The notes: generated from the letters alone by a model not told the origin. A stretch of 34,399 nucleotides of DNA from an uncultured Bacteroidota bacterium (GCA_903835005.1 CAILLK010000137.1:1-34399); one strand, 5' to 3'. Positions 22,880-31,774 are shown, numbered from the stretch's first letter. Numbers and translations: made by a program.

Positions 22880-24799
22880 ATGGCAAAAAAGATAAATAAT
22901 CCTGTGCAGGCAAACAGGCCTTTACAACGTCCTGCGGCAGTAAACAAGAAGAAAGAAGAGGTATATGTGGAGCAGCCGTTTGTGCCTGATCCGAAAATAC
23001 CGGCATGGCTATATAGCTTTAAAAATCAGGCAATATTAGTGGCAATGCTAGCCATAGGGCTCTATTGCAATACATTTAACCATGAGTATGCGCTGGATGA
23101 TACCATCCTTATAGTGAAAAATGAGTATACCTATGAGGGCTTTGCGGGCATACCCAGCATACTGACCAAGGATGCTTTTGACAGCTATTACAAGCAGTTC
23201 AATTCGAGCAACCAGTTGAGTGGCGGGCGCTACAGGCCCTTATCCATCGTAACTTTTGCTATTGAGCAGCAGTTTATGGGGGCTATACCCAAAAGTAAGG
23301 TAGACAGTGTAGTGAGCCATGCAGGGGAGCTGGGCAAGCAGGAGGATACACTGAATAAGAACATGCACGTGAGGCATGTATTGGGAGTGCTGTGGTATGC
23401 GCTTTCGGTTATTGTGATTTTGTATTTTTTGAGGTTTATAGTTTTCCGGAACAACCCCTTGCTGGCGCTTATAGCAGCGGTATTATTTACCATACACCCG
23501 CTGCATACGGAGGTAGTTGCCAATGTAAAAAGCCGGGATGAGGTGATGTCGCTGATGTTTATATGCCTTACTTTTATTTATGCATTCAAATATGAGGAAA
23601 TGAAGGAAAAGAAAGGGTTCCTGGTGGCGGGACTCGTGTTTTTCTTTCTGGCATTTCTTTCGAAGGAATATGCAGTGGGGCTGATGTTTCTGCTGCCTTT
23701 ATCCTTTTACCTTTTTAAAAGATACTCCATTTCCAAAAGTCTTGTTGCCACTATCCCTTACCTGATAGTTATGGTGTTTTACCTGTTTATGAGGCTGCAG
23801 ATAATAGGCCCCAAGAGCGCTGATGCGGAGACCGATATACTGAATAACCCCTATGCCCTGGCCAATGAAGCCCAGCAACTGGCCACAAAAATATCGACCA
23901 CGCTCAACTACCTTAAACTGCTTATTTTCCCTCATCCGCTTTCGGCCGACTATTCTTACAATACGATTCCTTATAAAGACTTTACGGATATAATAGTTTG
24001 GGTATCGCTGGCAGTGCACCTGGCGCTGATAAGGGCTTTCTTTTACTTTTTCAAGCGCAGGCATGTGCTGAGTTTCGCTATAGCCATTTATTTTGTGTTT
24101 ATATTGCTGATATGCAATATCATCTTCAACATAGGAGGTACGATGGGTGAACGTCTCTGCTATCATTCTTCGCTGGGCTTTGCAATTGCCGTGGCCTGGC
24201 TGCTCTATTACGGAACGCAGAAGATAAAGCCGGAAGCAACAGGCAGGCTGGCACTGGCCGGGTGCATGGTACTGCTGCTGGGGCTGTGCGGGTTTAAGAC
24301 CATTGACCGGAACCAATACTGGAAAAATGACCAGACGTTGTTTTTTGAAGATATCAAGGTTTGCCCCAACAGTGTGCTGGTGAATGCCGATGTGGCATCA
24401 TCGTATGTGAATATGAGCGATGCTGAGAAAACAGAGCAGGCCAGAGTGGATGACCTGCATAAGGGTATTGCTTATTTCTCGAAAGCCATAGAAATAAATC
24501 CCGCCTTTGTATCGGGATACCTGAACAGGGGGATGGCGTATTTTAAACTGAAAATTCCTGACAGCGCTTATGGCAACATATTGCGGGTGTGGGAACTATA
24601 CCCCAAGTACCCTAAAGTAGCCGAGCTGATGTATAATGTAGGGGTTAACTTCTATGTGGAAAGGAAGTTTCAGCAGGCCATGATGGCATGGAATACAGCG
24701 CTGAGGATGGACCCCAATTATGGGCCTGCAGCCAGTGCTATAGCTACCTTGAATAACCAGATCAAGGCGGGGCAGGCGCAGCCGGTGAGCGGGCAGTAG
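22880..24799 (+). CDS. GT-C/TPR membrane protein, TMTC-like glycosyltransferase (paralogue C)
   Basis: 639 aa, a close tandem duplicate of the upstream gene and collinear with it over its whole length. A Pro/Lys-rich cytoplasmic N-terminus (1-45) precedes the motifs HEYALDDTILIVKNEYTYEGFAGIPSILTKD (68-98), GGRYRPLSIVTF (115-126) and HPLHTEVVANVKSRDEVMSLMFICLTFIYAFKY. About ten membrane helices follow, then a C-terminal TPR part (HKGIAYFSKAIEINPAFVSGYLNRGMAYFKLKIPDSAY and AMMAWNTALRMDPNYGPAASAIATL). Shared features not in paralogue A include the insert with YYKQFNSSNQL and the HVRHVLGVLWYAL helix. It has its own promoter. Likely an inner-membrane glycosyltransferase with periplasmic active site; substrate and acceptor unknown. 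Confidence 0.82.
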   Translation: MAKKINNPVQANRPLQRPAAVNKKKEEVYVEQPFVPDPKIPAWLYSFKNQAILVAMLAIGLYCNTFNHEYALDDTILIVKNEYTYEGFAGIPSILTKDAFDSYYKQFNSSNQLSGGRYRPLSIVTFAIEQQFMGAIPKSKVDSVVSHAGELGKQEDTLNKNMHVRHVLGVLWYALSVIVILYFLRFIVFRNNPLLALIAAVLFTIHPLHTEVVANVKSRDEVMSLMFICLTFIYAFKYEEMKEKKGFLVAGLVFFFLAFLSKEYAVGLMFLLPLSFYLFKRYSISKSLVATIPYLIVMVFYLFMRLQIIGPKSADAETDILNNPYALANEAQQLATKISTTLNYLKLLIFPHPLSADYSYNTIPYKDFTDIIVWVSLAVHLALIRAFFYFFKRRHVLSFAIAIYFVFILLICNIIFNIGGTMGERLCYHSSLGFAIAVAWLLYYGTQKIKPEATGRLALAGCMVLLLGLCGFKTIDRNQYWKNDQTLFFEDIKVCPNSVLVNADVASSYVNMSDAEKTEQARVDDLHKGIAYFSKAIEINPAFVSGYLNRGMAYFKLKIPDSAYGNILRVWELYPKYPKVAELMYNVGVNFYVERKFQQAMMAWNTALRMDPNYGPAASAIATLNNQIKAGQAQPVSGQ

Positions 24800-25179
24800 A
24801 TAGCAGCCGGTTGAGTGGGAAGTTGATGATTTGGATAAGGAAGGATTTCTGTTTGGAACCGTGATGGTGTATCCGGCAAATCGGGTTATGATAATTTTAT
24901 CCTGATTAGTATGTATTTACCATCCCTGGTTGGTTTCAACATCCCCTCATGAAGCCGTTCATCTCTCCAAGATGGATTGAAGCTGCGAATCTGGACATCT
25001 ATTCCCACTAATTGGATTAGGGTAATTTTATTCCAGGAGGGCGATGGAATGGTTTCTGAAAATATGCGGGTATAGAAATGCTGAATAATGAAAATTATTT
25101 GCAGGATACAATTTTCGGTATTTCGAAAGCTTATTCTTTCCTCGGGCTTAAATTTCTAATACCGGTAAAATTCAAGCAT
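24800..25179. other. Gene-free region after the GT-C pair
   Basis: About 380 bases between convergent genes with no open frame of note, no tRNA and no clear hairpin for the plus-strand GT-C gene. Composition is mixed. It may hold decayed sequence; nothing further can be supported. Confidence 0.4.
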
Positions 25180-25207
25180 AAAAAAACCTCCTGATTAAGG
25201 AGGTTTT
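25180..25207 (-). terminator. Rho-independent terminator of the EGF-like lipoprotein gene
   Basis: Stem AAAACCTCCT (25183-25192) with AGGAGGTTTT (25198-25207), loop GATTA. Read on the minus strand it ends in a run of seven T, starting 21 bases past the stop codon. Confidence 0.9.
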
Positions 25208-25228
25208 GAAAAAGTTTAAAAATGGTAT

Positions 25229-25786
25229 TTATTTGTTCCAGGCTGAAGGAGCGCTCAGATCAGAAGGATAATATCCGAAATCGTTAGGTATATCAGTAGC
25301 TGTATCTACTACCTCATAGCGCATATTGATGGAACCAAAGGCGCCATATGTAGTAGTGGTAAATATATTGCCAACACCAAAAGTAACCTTGCCCTGATAT
25401 TGCTGGTTTGGTATATACAATGTATCGCCATTAACACCACCTATATAACCATTTACAGGAACAGTAAAATAGTTATAGAAATTGATAATCTGCACATCGG
25501 TGATTTTTGCGCCTTCCACAATACTTATTGCATACTGAGCTGCATTGGTGGCGCTTCCCTTTTCGAATACCTGCCAGTTGCCGAGGAATTTCTGCCTTAG
25601 AATGGTTTCGCAATTAGTGCCACCATAGCCAGATGGGCATATACATGCACCCTGATTGCAGACGCCGTCGTGTGAACATACAATGGTTTTGCACTTATCC
25701 CTGTTGCATGAAACATACATAAAGGAACCAAAAATAAAGAATGTGGCTATGGCTGAAAATAAAACTGATTTAAATGGGGCCTTCAT
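25229..25786 (-). CDS. Exported EGF-like domain protein, probable lipoprotein
   Basis: 185 aa. A signal segment MKAPFKSVLFSAIATFFIFGSFMYVSC ends in a plausible lipobox (YVSC, Cys27). An EGF-like module follows directly, with six cysteines in CKTIVCSHDGVCNQGACICPSGYGGTNCE (about 32-60; spacing and GYGG.NC match EGF). The rest (about 65-185: FLGNWQVFEKGSATNAAQYAISIVEGAKITDVQIINFYNYFTVPVNGYIGGVNGDTLYIPNQQ) looks like the lipocalin-like beta domain often paired with this EGF motif in Bacteroidota lipoproteins. Probably tethered to the outer membrane; ligand unknown. It is monocistronic, with a strong terminator. Confidence 0.78.
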   Translation of the reverse strand: MKAPFKSVLFSAIATFFIFGSFMYVSCNRDKCKTIVCSHDGVCNQGACICPSGYGGTNCETILRQKFLGNWQVFEKGSATNAAQYAISIVEGAKITDVQIINFYNYFTVPVNGYIGGVNGDTLYIPNQQYQGKVTFGVGNIFTTTTYGAFGSINMRYEVVDTATDIPNDFGYYPSDLSAPSAWNK

Positions 25787-25950
25787 TATTTGCGTAAATT
25801 TTTAATGAGCATAAAAATAATAAAATTATTATAACGAACCTGTAAAAAGTGCAAAACTAAAATAATTTATCGGTTGACGCCGGTTTACAAGGTATAAATA
25901 TATTCCAATATCGTCATCAAAGTATCAAAACCTAAAAATATTTTTTTACA

Positions 25951-26802
25951 CTATTTTTCGGCATCTGCTTTATAGGCCCTGATTCCCCGGTAAATAGCCA
26001 TTGCTACCTCTTCCTGTCCGGCCTCGGAATTCAGGTATGTTTCCTCTTCCACATTGGTAATAAACCCAATTTCTACCAGTACGCCAGGCATTGCACTGCC
26101 TGCCAGCACTTCGAGAGGCAATTGTTTTACGCCCAGGTCATTTGCTCCCGGCCCCTTTTGGTACGGACGCGTCTGTTGCGCGAATTGTTCCTGTATCTTA
26201 CCTCCCAGTGAGGCACTCTTGAGCTGGAATGCCTGGGAGTACTGAGCAATGATAATGGCGGTCTGCGGGTCGTTTTCATCCATCAGCCCGGTTTCAGTAG
26301 TCATATCCTCAATTGCTTCCTTTTTCTGATAATCGCGGTGCAGGGCAAGCACATAGGTTTCTACCCCGCTGCGCTTGGTTTCGTGGTGACGGATTGAAGT
26401 ATATATAGGCTGCTTCACCGATTTATGGTGGCGTTTTACCATTTTATATCCTTTCAGGATTTTGGTATATGTAAAGGGAGTAGAGTTGACATGGATAGCA
26501 ACAAATAAGTCGGCATTGGCCTGATTGGCTATTTTATGGCGGTCGACCAGTGATGGATAGGTATCGGTGGTACGGGTATAGATAACCTGTACGCCCTTCA
26601 TACTGTCTGATAATATTTTGCCCACTTTAAGCGTTACAGCGAGTGTTATATCCTTTTCTTTTGAAAAAGCGCCCTGAGCACCAATATCTGATCCGCCGTG
26701 GCCCGCATCAATAACTATTTTGGTTATTGTTTTGCCTTTTGCGGACAGCAGAGCAGGCGCACCTGTAATCATTAAAAAAAGAATTAACAGTTTAGTTCGC
26801 AT
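25951..26802 (-). CDS. N-acetylmuramoyl-L-alanine amidase (Amidase_3)
   Basis: 283 aa with a signal peptide (MRTKLLILFLMITGAPALLSA). It cleaves the bond between MurNAc and the stem peptide in the periplasm, during cell separation or wall turnover. Zinc ligands are visible: His35 in VIDAGHGGSD, Glu49 in SKEKDITL and His104 in FVAIHVNS. Catalytic Glu244 is in VLVEIGFITN. An insert around 117-180 (KGYKMVKRHHKSVKQ...ETGLMDENDPQ) is typical for AmiC-like enzymes and may hold the regulatory helix. Divergent from lptD, with about 70 bases between the starts chosen here. This pairing of amidase and lptD is, as I recall, frequent in Bacteroidota. Confidence 0.94.
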   Translation of the reverse strand: MRTKLLILFLMITGAPALLSAKGKTITKIVIDAGHGGSDIGAQGAFSKEKDITLAVTLKVGKILSDSMKGVQVIYTRTTDTYPSLVDRHKIANQANADLFVAIHVNSTPFTYTKILKGYKMVKRHHKSVKQPIYTSIRHHETKRSGVETYVLALHRDYQKKEAIEDMTTETGLMDENDPQTAIIIAQYSQAFQLKSASLGGKIQEQFAQQTRPYQKGPGANDLGVKQLPLEVLAGSAMPGVLVEIGFITNVEEETYLNSEAGQEEVAMAIYRGIRAYKADAEK

Positions 26803-26857
26803 AATAATGTTTCACAAAAGTTTAAATGTACAAAGGTCAAAACCGGACTCAATTAAG

Positions 26858-26865
26858 TATTTTTG
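26858..26865 (+). promoter_or_regulatory. -7 element (TATTTTTG) at the lptD start
   Basis: Exact TAnnTTTG box 8 bases before the ATG at 26874, so transcription would begin about 26871-26874, giving a leaderless or nearly leaderless mRNA. It supports the internal start over the ATG at 26826. No good -33 TTTG is seen. Confidence 0.5.
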
Positions 26866-26873
26866 CCCCGTTC

Positions 26874-29606
26874 ATGAGCCTTCGCGGTAAATTTATTCTA
26901 AAATTCCCATCCTTACATTGCTTTACTACCAGTATTGCAATCATTTTTATATTCTTTATAACAAATAACGCTTTCGGACAATCTGAAGATATACCCCCTG
27001 CCTATTCAACAGGGTTTCCACTCAGAGACACTATTAAGGCTGTGAAAGACAGTACAACAGCCAGCAAAGATACGTCGCAGCTACCTGTTTCAAAACTGAG
27101 CCTTGACAGCCTGAAAAAGAAGGACTCACTCTCGGCTGCCTCAGATACATCGAAACGCAGAAAACTGGAGGAATCTCTGGGCATTAAAATATCTAAAGAC
27201 GCCCTCACATCGGTGGTGAAAGCTGAGGCCAGAGACAGCATGGTAATGGACCTGCAGCATAATCTGTTTTATCTTTACGGGAAAGCCAAAGTATCGTATG
27301 AAGAAATGACCCTGAATGCGGGGCAGGTAACCTACCGGCAGGCAGACAATATAGTTTCCGCGGCTCCCTATAGCGCGCAGAAAGATACCGGGGAAGATAA
27401 AAATACCTTTACGCAAGGCAAGGAGAAATTTACGTATGACTCGATGCTTTATAATTTTAAGAGTAAGCGGGCTATAGTAAGGAATGTGCACTCCCAGTAT
27501 GGCGAAGGATTTGTATTCAGCGAACAGGTGAAACGGAATCCCGACCAGACAATATACGGTTACCATAGTGTGTACACTACCTGTGCCCTGGATACGCCCC
27601 ATTTTGGTATTAATGCGCTGCACATAAAGGTAATTCCGAACAAATGTATTATCTCCGGACCATGTAACCTGACCATTGAGGGAGTGCCTACCCCCCTTTT
27701 TCTGCCATTCGGAATTTTTCCGATATCTGACAAGCAAAAATCGGGCTTTTTACTGCCTACCTATACTGTGGAGCAGCAGCGGGGTCTGGGGCTGCTGAAC
27801 GGCGGCTACTACTTTTACCTCAGCGATCATATGGATCTGCTAACGCAGGCAAATGTATATACAAAGGGCAGCTATGCGCTCAGTGCAATAAGCGACTACA
27901 GCAGTATATATGAGTACAGAGGTTCATTTAAATTTTCTTATGCATATAATAAGACCGGTGAGGATTTTGAACCAGGGGCAACTATACAAAAAGATTTTAT
28001 GCTCAACTGGACCCATCAATCGGATGGGAAAGCTATTCCCGGGCAAAGCTTCAGCGCATCGGTGCAGGTAGGTACTTCTTCCTTTTATTCCAATAACAGC
28101 CTTGATCCCAACCAGATACTCCAGAACCAGTATACATCGAATATCAGTTATTCTAAAAGCTGGCAAGGCACACCCATCGGACTTACCATAAGTGCTTTGC
28201 ACAACCAGAATACCGGTACCGGCCAGGTTAATGTCACCCTTCCATCCGTCAACTTCCATATTACGCAAATCAACCCATTCCAGAAAAAATCGCACATTAA
28301 GGCAAAATGGTATGATAAAATCACATCGAGCTATACTGTTGATATGCTGAACCGGACCACCTTTACCGACAGTACCTTCAGGATTGCCAATCTCTCCTTA
28401 AGTAATTTCCAGACCGGTATACACCATGCCATACCACTCAGCGCCTCTTATACCGTGCTCAAGTATATTAACATGTCATTCAGTGTGAATTATGACGAAT
28501 ACTGGATTACCCAAAAACTGCATGAAGGTTGGAGCACAAAGGACAATAAAATAGACAGCCAGATAAACCAGGGTTTTTTTGCTGAAAGGGATTTTACTGC
28601 AGGCGTCAATTTCTCTACCCGAATATATGGATTGAAAATTTTCAAAAAAGGTAGTCTGCGTGGTATCCGCCATGTACTTACCCCTTCGGTAGGGTTGAGT
28701 TACCATCCGGATTTCGGCGCTTCGCCATTTAATTATTATTACAAAACACACCTCGACACGTCGGCCAATATCAGCTACCTATCCCCATTCCAGACATCCA
28801 TTGTTGGGGTTCCACCCAATGGCAAATCGGGGCAGGTGAATTTTGGCCTTAATAATAATCTGCAGATAAAAGTCAGATCGGCAAAAGATACTGTTACCGG
28901 ATATAAAAATGTTACGCTGATTGATGCACTGGGTATCAATGTTTCCTATAACCCTGCAGTAGATTCTTTTCAGTGGAGCGCGATAGGTGTAAATTTCCGG
29001 ACGAATGTAATGGACAAGATCAATATCAGTTCCAGCGCTTCGTTCGATCCCTATGCATTTAATTATGACCAGGGCCGGCGACTGCCGGAAACAATGGAAG
29101 ATATGGGTTTCGGGCTTGCCCGTTTTACCAATGCTTCGCTCTCCCTGGGATCCAATTTTCATTCTAAACCGGTTAGCGGCGTAAATAATCCAACCAACAG
29201 TGAAGAATATGGCAGAATAATGAGGAATGCAGGTTATAACGACTATGTGGATTTTAATGTGCCCTGGAGTTTTAATTTCAGCTACACATTGAGCGCTAAC
29301 CAGACTTACAATGCCGCGGATAAAAGGGATACCCTGGTTTACAGCCAGAGCCTGACCTTTGCTGGTGAACTGCAGATAACCAAAAGATGGAAAATGAACC
29401 TGAGCAGCGGTTATAACTTCGGCTATCACCAGCTTACCCTGACATCGCTGGATGTATACCGCGACCTGCACTGCTGGGCAATGCACCTGCAACTGGTACC
29501 CTTTGGCCCGCGCAAAAGTTTTACATTTACACTCAATGTGAAGTCGGCTATACTGCAGGACCTGAAGCTGGTAAAAAGAAGGGATTACAGGGATTCGCCG
29601 AACTAA
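26874..29606 (+). CDS. lptD: Bacteroidota-type LPS assembly protein LptD
   Basis: Start moved to the ATG at 26874 (910 aa), which leads straight into the signal segment FPSLHCFTTSIAIIFIFFITNNAFGQ and follows the TATTTTTG box. The ATG at 26826 would add 16 residues. After a Ser/Thr/Asp/Lys-rich linker (about 50-110) comes an OstA/LptA-like beta-jellyroll (about 110-240, NLFYLYGKAKVSYEEMTLNAGQVTYRQADN and FTYDSMLYNFKSKRAIV). The LptD_2 barrel follows, with the hallmark PTPLFLPFGIFPISDKQKSGFLLPTY segment at about 270-300. It inserts LPS into the outer leaflet of the outer membrane. The linker holds five D-(S/T)-(A/I/L/M/T/V) sites (residues 52, 59, 78, 84, 121). The last residues contain no aromatic-terminated strand, as often in this group. 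Confidence 0.92.
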   Translation: MSLRGKFILKFPSLHCFTTSIAIIFIFFITNNAFGQSEDIPPAYSTGFPLRDTIKAVKDSTTASKDTSQLPVSKLSLDSLKKKDSLSAASDTSKRRKLEESLGIKISKDALTSVVKAEARDSMVMDLQHNLFYLYGKAKVSYEEMTLNAGQVTYRQADNIVSAAPYSAQKDTGEDKNTFTQGKEKFTYDSMLYNFKSKRAIVRNVHSQYGEGFVFSEQVKRNPDQTIYGYHSVYTTCALDTPHFGINALHIKVIPNKCIISGPCNLTIEGVPTPLFLPFGIFPISDKQKSGFLLPTYTVEQQRGLGLLNGGYYFYLSDHMDLLTQANVYTKGSYALSAISDYSSIYEYRGSFKFSYAYNKTGEDFEPGATIQKDFMLNWTHQSDGKAIPGQSFSASVQVGTSSFYSNNSLDPNQILQNQYTSNISYSKSWQGTPIGLTISALHNQNTGTGQVNVTLPSVNFHITQINPFQKKSHIKAKWYDKITSSYTVDMLNRTTFTDSTFRIANLSLSNFQTGIHHAIPLSASYTVLKYINMSFSVNYDEYWITQKLHEGWSTKDNKIDSQINQGFFAERDFTAGVNFSTRIYGLKIFKKGSLRGIRHVLTPSVGLSYHPDFGASPFNYYYKTHLDTSANISYLSPFQTSIVGVPPNGKSGQVNFGLNNNLQIKVRSAKDTVTGYKNVTLIDALGINVSYNPAVDSFQWSAIGVNFRTNVMDKINISSSASFDPYAFNYDQGRRLPETMEDMGFGLARFTNASLSLGSNFHSKPVSGVNNPTNSEEYGRIMRNAGYNDYVDFNVPWSFNFSYTLSANQTYNAADKRDTLVYSQSLTFAGELQITKRWKMNLSSGYNFGYHQLTLTSLDVYRDLHCWAMHLQLVPFGPRKSFTFTLNVKSAILQDLKLVKRRDYRDSPN

Positions 29607-30041
29607 GAAAAGACCTGGAAAAACTGATTTGCTTCTCATCAGGCAAATTTGTATATTTATAAGTCTCACGCAAAGGCTCAACGGTGCAAACCGAGAGACT
29701 AAGGAAGCAAATTAAAAAGCAAGAACGCAAAGCCATCAATTCAGGTAAAGCTCAAATTTAGCATGTTATTGATACTTCAACTCCAAATTCTCCTCACTTT
29801 CTAAAAAGATAGAGAAGCATATAAAGGCAAGTACCTTGCACATAGTATTTTACAACTTTTGCTTGATTCAAAAAACATTTCTTGAATTACCTGAAATAGA
29901 AGCCTGGTTAACAACAATGTAATATTGATTGAGCATATAACTTTAACCGCAGAAAATATTCGAAAAAAAATAGCAATTACGGAACAGGAACAGTAAGGGA
30001 TTGCAACCTTATAATTGTAATACATTTTGTATGTTTACCGG
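29607..30041. other. Gene-poor region after lptD with possible decayed repeat
   Basis: No supportable gene. Around 29663-29735 the sequence reads as a purine-rich stretch with TCTCACGCAAAGGC, GTGCAAACC and AACGCAAAGCC. This resembles fragments of the dispersed CGCAAAGGCGCAAAG-type repeat seen in Bacteroidota intergenic DNA. A 74-codon minus frame at 29801-30025 lacks motifs and is not called. No clear lptD terminator is seen. Confidence 0.35.
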
Positions 30042-30323
30042 ATGGTCAAAAAAATATTTGCCGTAGTATCTATATTCCTTCAATTAATAATCGTATTCAA
30101 AAGTGCATACTATTATTTGCAAATACACTCTATTTATGGTTCTCCATTAATTCCTCATTCTACAGTAAATCACATTTCTACACCTTGTCTTATAGTAATT
30201 ATAAGTGTTATTCCATTTTCAATAGTTTCGTCCTATTTATTTAATAAGGGCAAATATTTCATTTGTATTATTATCGGTGTAGTGGCACTTTTTTGGGAAT
30301 ATATTGCTTGTCATTATTTATGA
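30042..30323 (+). CDS. Small hypothetical membrane protein
   Basis: 93 aa from the ATG at 30042; the TTG frame five codons upstream is less likely. Three hydrophobic helices: KKIFAVVSIFLQLIIVFKSAYYYL (about 3-26), TPCLIVIISVIPFSIVSSYLF (about 47-67) and FICIIIGVVALFWEYIACHYL (about 73-93). No motif identifies a family. The DNA is distinctly AT-rich, unlike its neighbours, which suggests recent acquisition or weak selection. A -7-like TATGTTTA (30030-30037) lies 4 bases before the ATG. It ends 109 bases before the E2 gene. It could still be a chance frame. Confidence 0.4.
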   Translation: MVKKIFAVVSIFLQLIIVFKSAYYYLQIHSIYGSPLIPHSTVNHISTPCLIVIISVIPFSIVSSYLFNKGKYFICIIIGVVALFWEYIACHYL

Positions 30324-30368
30324 GGTTGCACTACAATTCAAACTGAGATATTGTCCACTTTTCAGTTA

Positions 30369-30400
30369 TTGTGGTTTTACCTTTCATTTGATTATTTTTG
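30369..30400 (+). promoter_or_regulatory. Promoter of the 2-oxoacid dehydrogenase E2 gene
   Basis: -7 TATTTTTG (30393-30400) matches TAnnTTTG exactly. A TTG at 30369-30371 lies 21 bases upstream, within the range accepted for Flavobacteria-type -33 boxes. The ATG is 32 bases downstream. Confidence 0.6.
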
Positions 30401-30432
30401 CAGCCTTATTTAAAACTTCAATCAATCAATAT

Positions 30433-31746
30433 ATGGCGATCGTTGACCTTGTAATGCCGAAAATGGGGGAAAGTATTATGGAAGCTACCGTGCTGAAATG
30501 GCATAAACAACCGGGTGACCAGGTGAAGCTTGACGAGACCCTGCTGGATATTGCCACAGACAAGGTGGATAGCGAGGTGCCATCTTCGGTAGCCGGTGTA
30601 GTTACTGAATTGCTCTATAAGGTGAATGATGTGGTTCCGGTAGGAGCAGTAATAGCCCGTATTGATGCAGGCGGAGCAGCACAGGCTGTAGCTGCACCTG
30701 CTGCAGTGCAACAGGCAGCAAAGCCACAAACTGCAGCGCCTCAATACCAGGCAGCGCCAGTGGTGGCTGAGCATAGCGGCGCACGATTTTATTCGCCGCT
30801 GGTACTGAATATTGCGGGTAAGGAAGGCATCAGTATGGCCGAGCTGGAAAAGATTCCGGGGACAGGAAATGAAGGCAGGGTAACCAAAAAAGACATATTA
30901 ACTTATGTGGCTGAAAGAACAACGCAACCAGCAGTTCAGCAACCGGTGCAGCAGCCAGTGGCGGCGCCTGTTCAGCAAGTTGCAGCCGCAGCAGTAAATC
31001 AGCCAGCAGCTTCACAACCTCAGGTACAGTTTACCGGTAATGTGGAAATTATAGAAATGGACAGGATGAGGAAGCTTATTGCGGATCATATGGTTCGCAG
31101 TAAGGCTACTTCTCCGCATGTTACCAGCTTCACTGAAGCAGATGTGACCAATATTGTGAAATGGCGGGACAGGATAAAAGGGCCGTTTGAAAAAAAGTAT
31201 GGTGAAAAGCTGACTTACACGCCAATATTTTTTGAAGCTATAATAAATTGTATCCGCAAGTTTCCGCTTATCAACTGCAGCCTGGATGGTAATAACATTA
31301 TCATCAAGAAAGACATCAATATAGGTATGGCTACAGCGCTGCCAACGGGCAACCTGATAGTGCCGGTGATTAAAAATGCCGATACTAAAAACCTGATTGG
31401 CTTATCGAAAGATGTAAATGCACTGGCCAATGCTGCCCGCAATAATAAACTGAAAGCCGACGATACCCAGGGCGGAACATTTACGGTTACCAATGTGGGC
31501 ACTTTCGGAAGCCTGATGGGTACACCTATCATTAATCAACCACAGGTAGCCATACTGGCGCTGGGAGTAATAAAGAAAAGGCCGATGGTACTGGAAACTG
31601 CAGATGGAGATGTGATTGCCATCAGGCACATGATGTATTTGTCGCTCAGTTATGATCACCGGATAGTAGATGGTTCGCTGGGTGCCAGTTTCCTGACATC
31701 TGTTGCCAATGAGCTGGAGCAATTTGACCCCAACAGGCAGTTTTAA
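30433..31746 (+). CDS. Dihydrolipoamide acyltransferase, E2 of a 2-oxoacid dehydrogenase complex
   Basis: 437 aa from the ATG at 30433. The 43 upstream codons of the frame have no E2 homology and are excluded. Domain order: lipoyl domain 1-77 with the lipoylated Lys44 in DIATDKVDSE; Ala/Pro/Gln-rich linker about 80-115; peripheral E1/E3-binding domain 119-159 (ARFYSPLVLNIAGKEGISMAELEKIPGTGNEGRVTKKDILTYV); a second AAPVQQ linker; catalytic domain from about 200. The active-site motif DHRIVDG is at 408-414 (His409). It carries acyl groups from a thiamine-dependent E1 to CoA. The MGESIMEATVLKWHKQPGD start is most like branched-chain 2-oxoacid dehydrogenase E2; pyruvate or 2-oxoglutarate cannot be excluded because no E1 or E3 gene is beside it. 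Cytoplasmic, monocistronic. Confidence 0.93.
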   Translation: MAIVDLVMPKMGESIMEATVLKWHKQPGDQVKLDETLLDIATDKVDSEVPSSVAGVVTELLYKVNDVVPVGAVIARIDAGGAAQAVAAPAAVQQAAKPQTAAPQYQAAPVVAEHSGARFYSPLVLNIAGKEGISMAELEKIPGTGNEGRVTKKDILTYVAERTTQPAVQQPVQQPVAAPVQQVAAAAVNQPAASQPQVQFTGNVEIIEMDRMRKLIADHMVRSKATSPHVTSFTEADVTNIVKWRDRIKGPFEKKYGEKLTYTPIFFEAIINCIRKFPLINCSLDGNNIIIKKDINIGMATALPTGNLIVPVIKNADTKNLIGLSKDVNALANAARNNKLKADDTQGGTFTVTNVGTFGSLMGTPIINQPQVAILALGVIKKRPMVLETADGDVIAIRHMMYLSLSYDHRIVDGSLGASFLTSVANELEQFDPNRQF

Positions 31747-31774
31747 TCAATAATTCAGATTGTAACAATACAGG

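Noticed and set aside
24800-25179. Possible gene or tRNA after the GT-C pair
   Set aside because: No frame above chance length and no cloverleaf; only the minus-strand terminator at its right edge is supportable.
29801-30025. 74-codon minus frame
   Set aside because: No motif, Cys/Ile-rich AT-driven composition, and it ends against a divergent frame that is itself uncertain.
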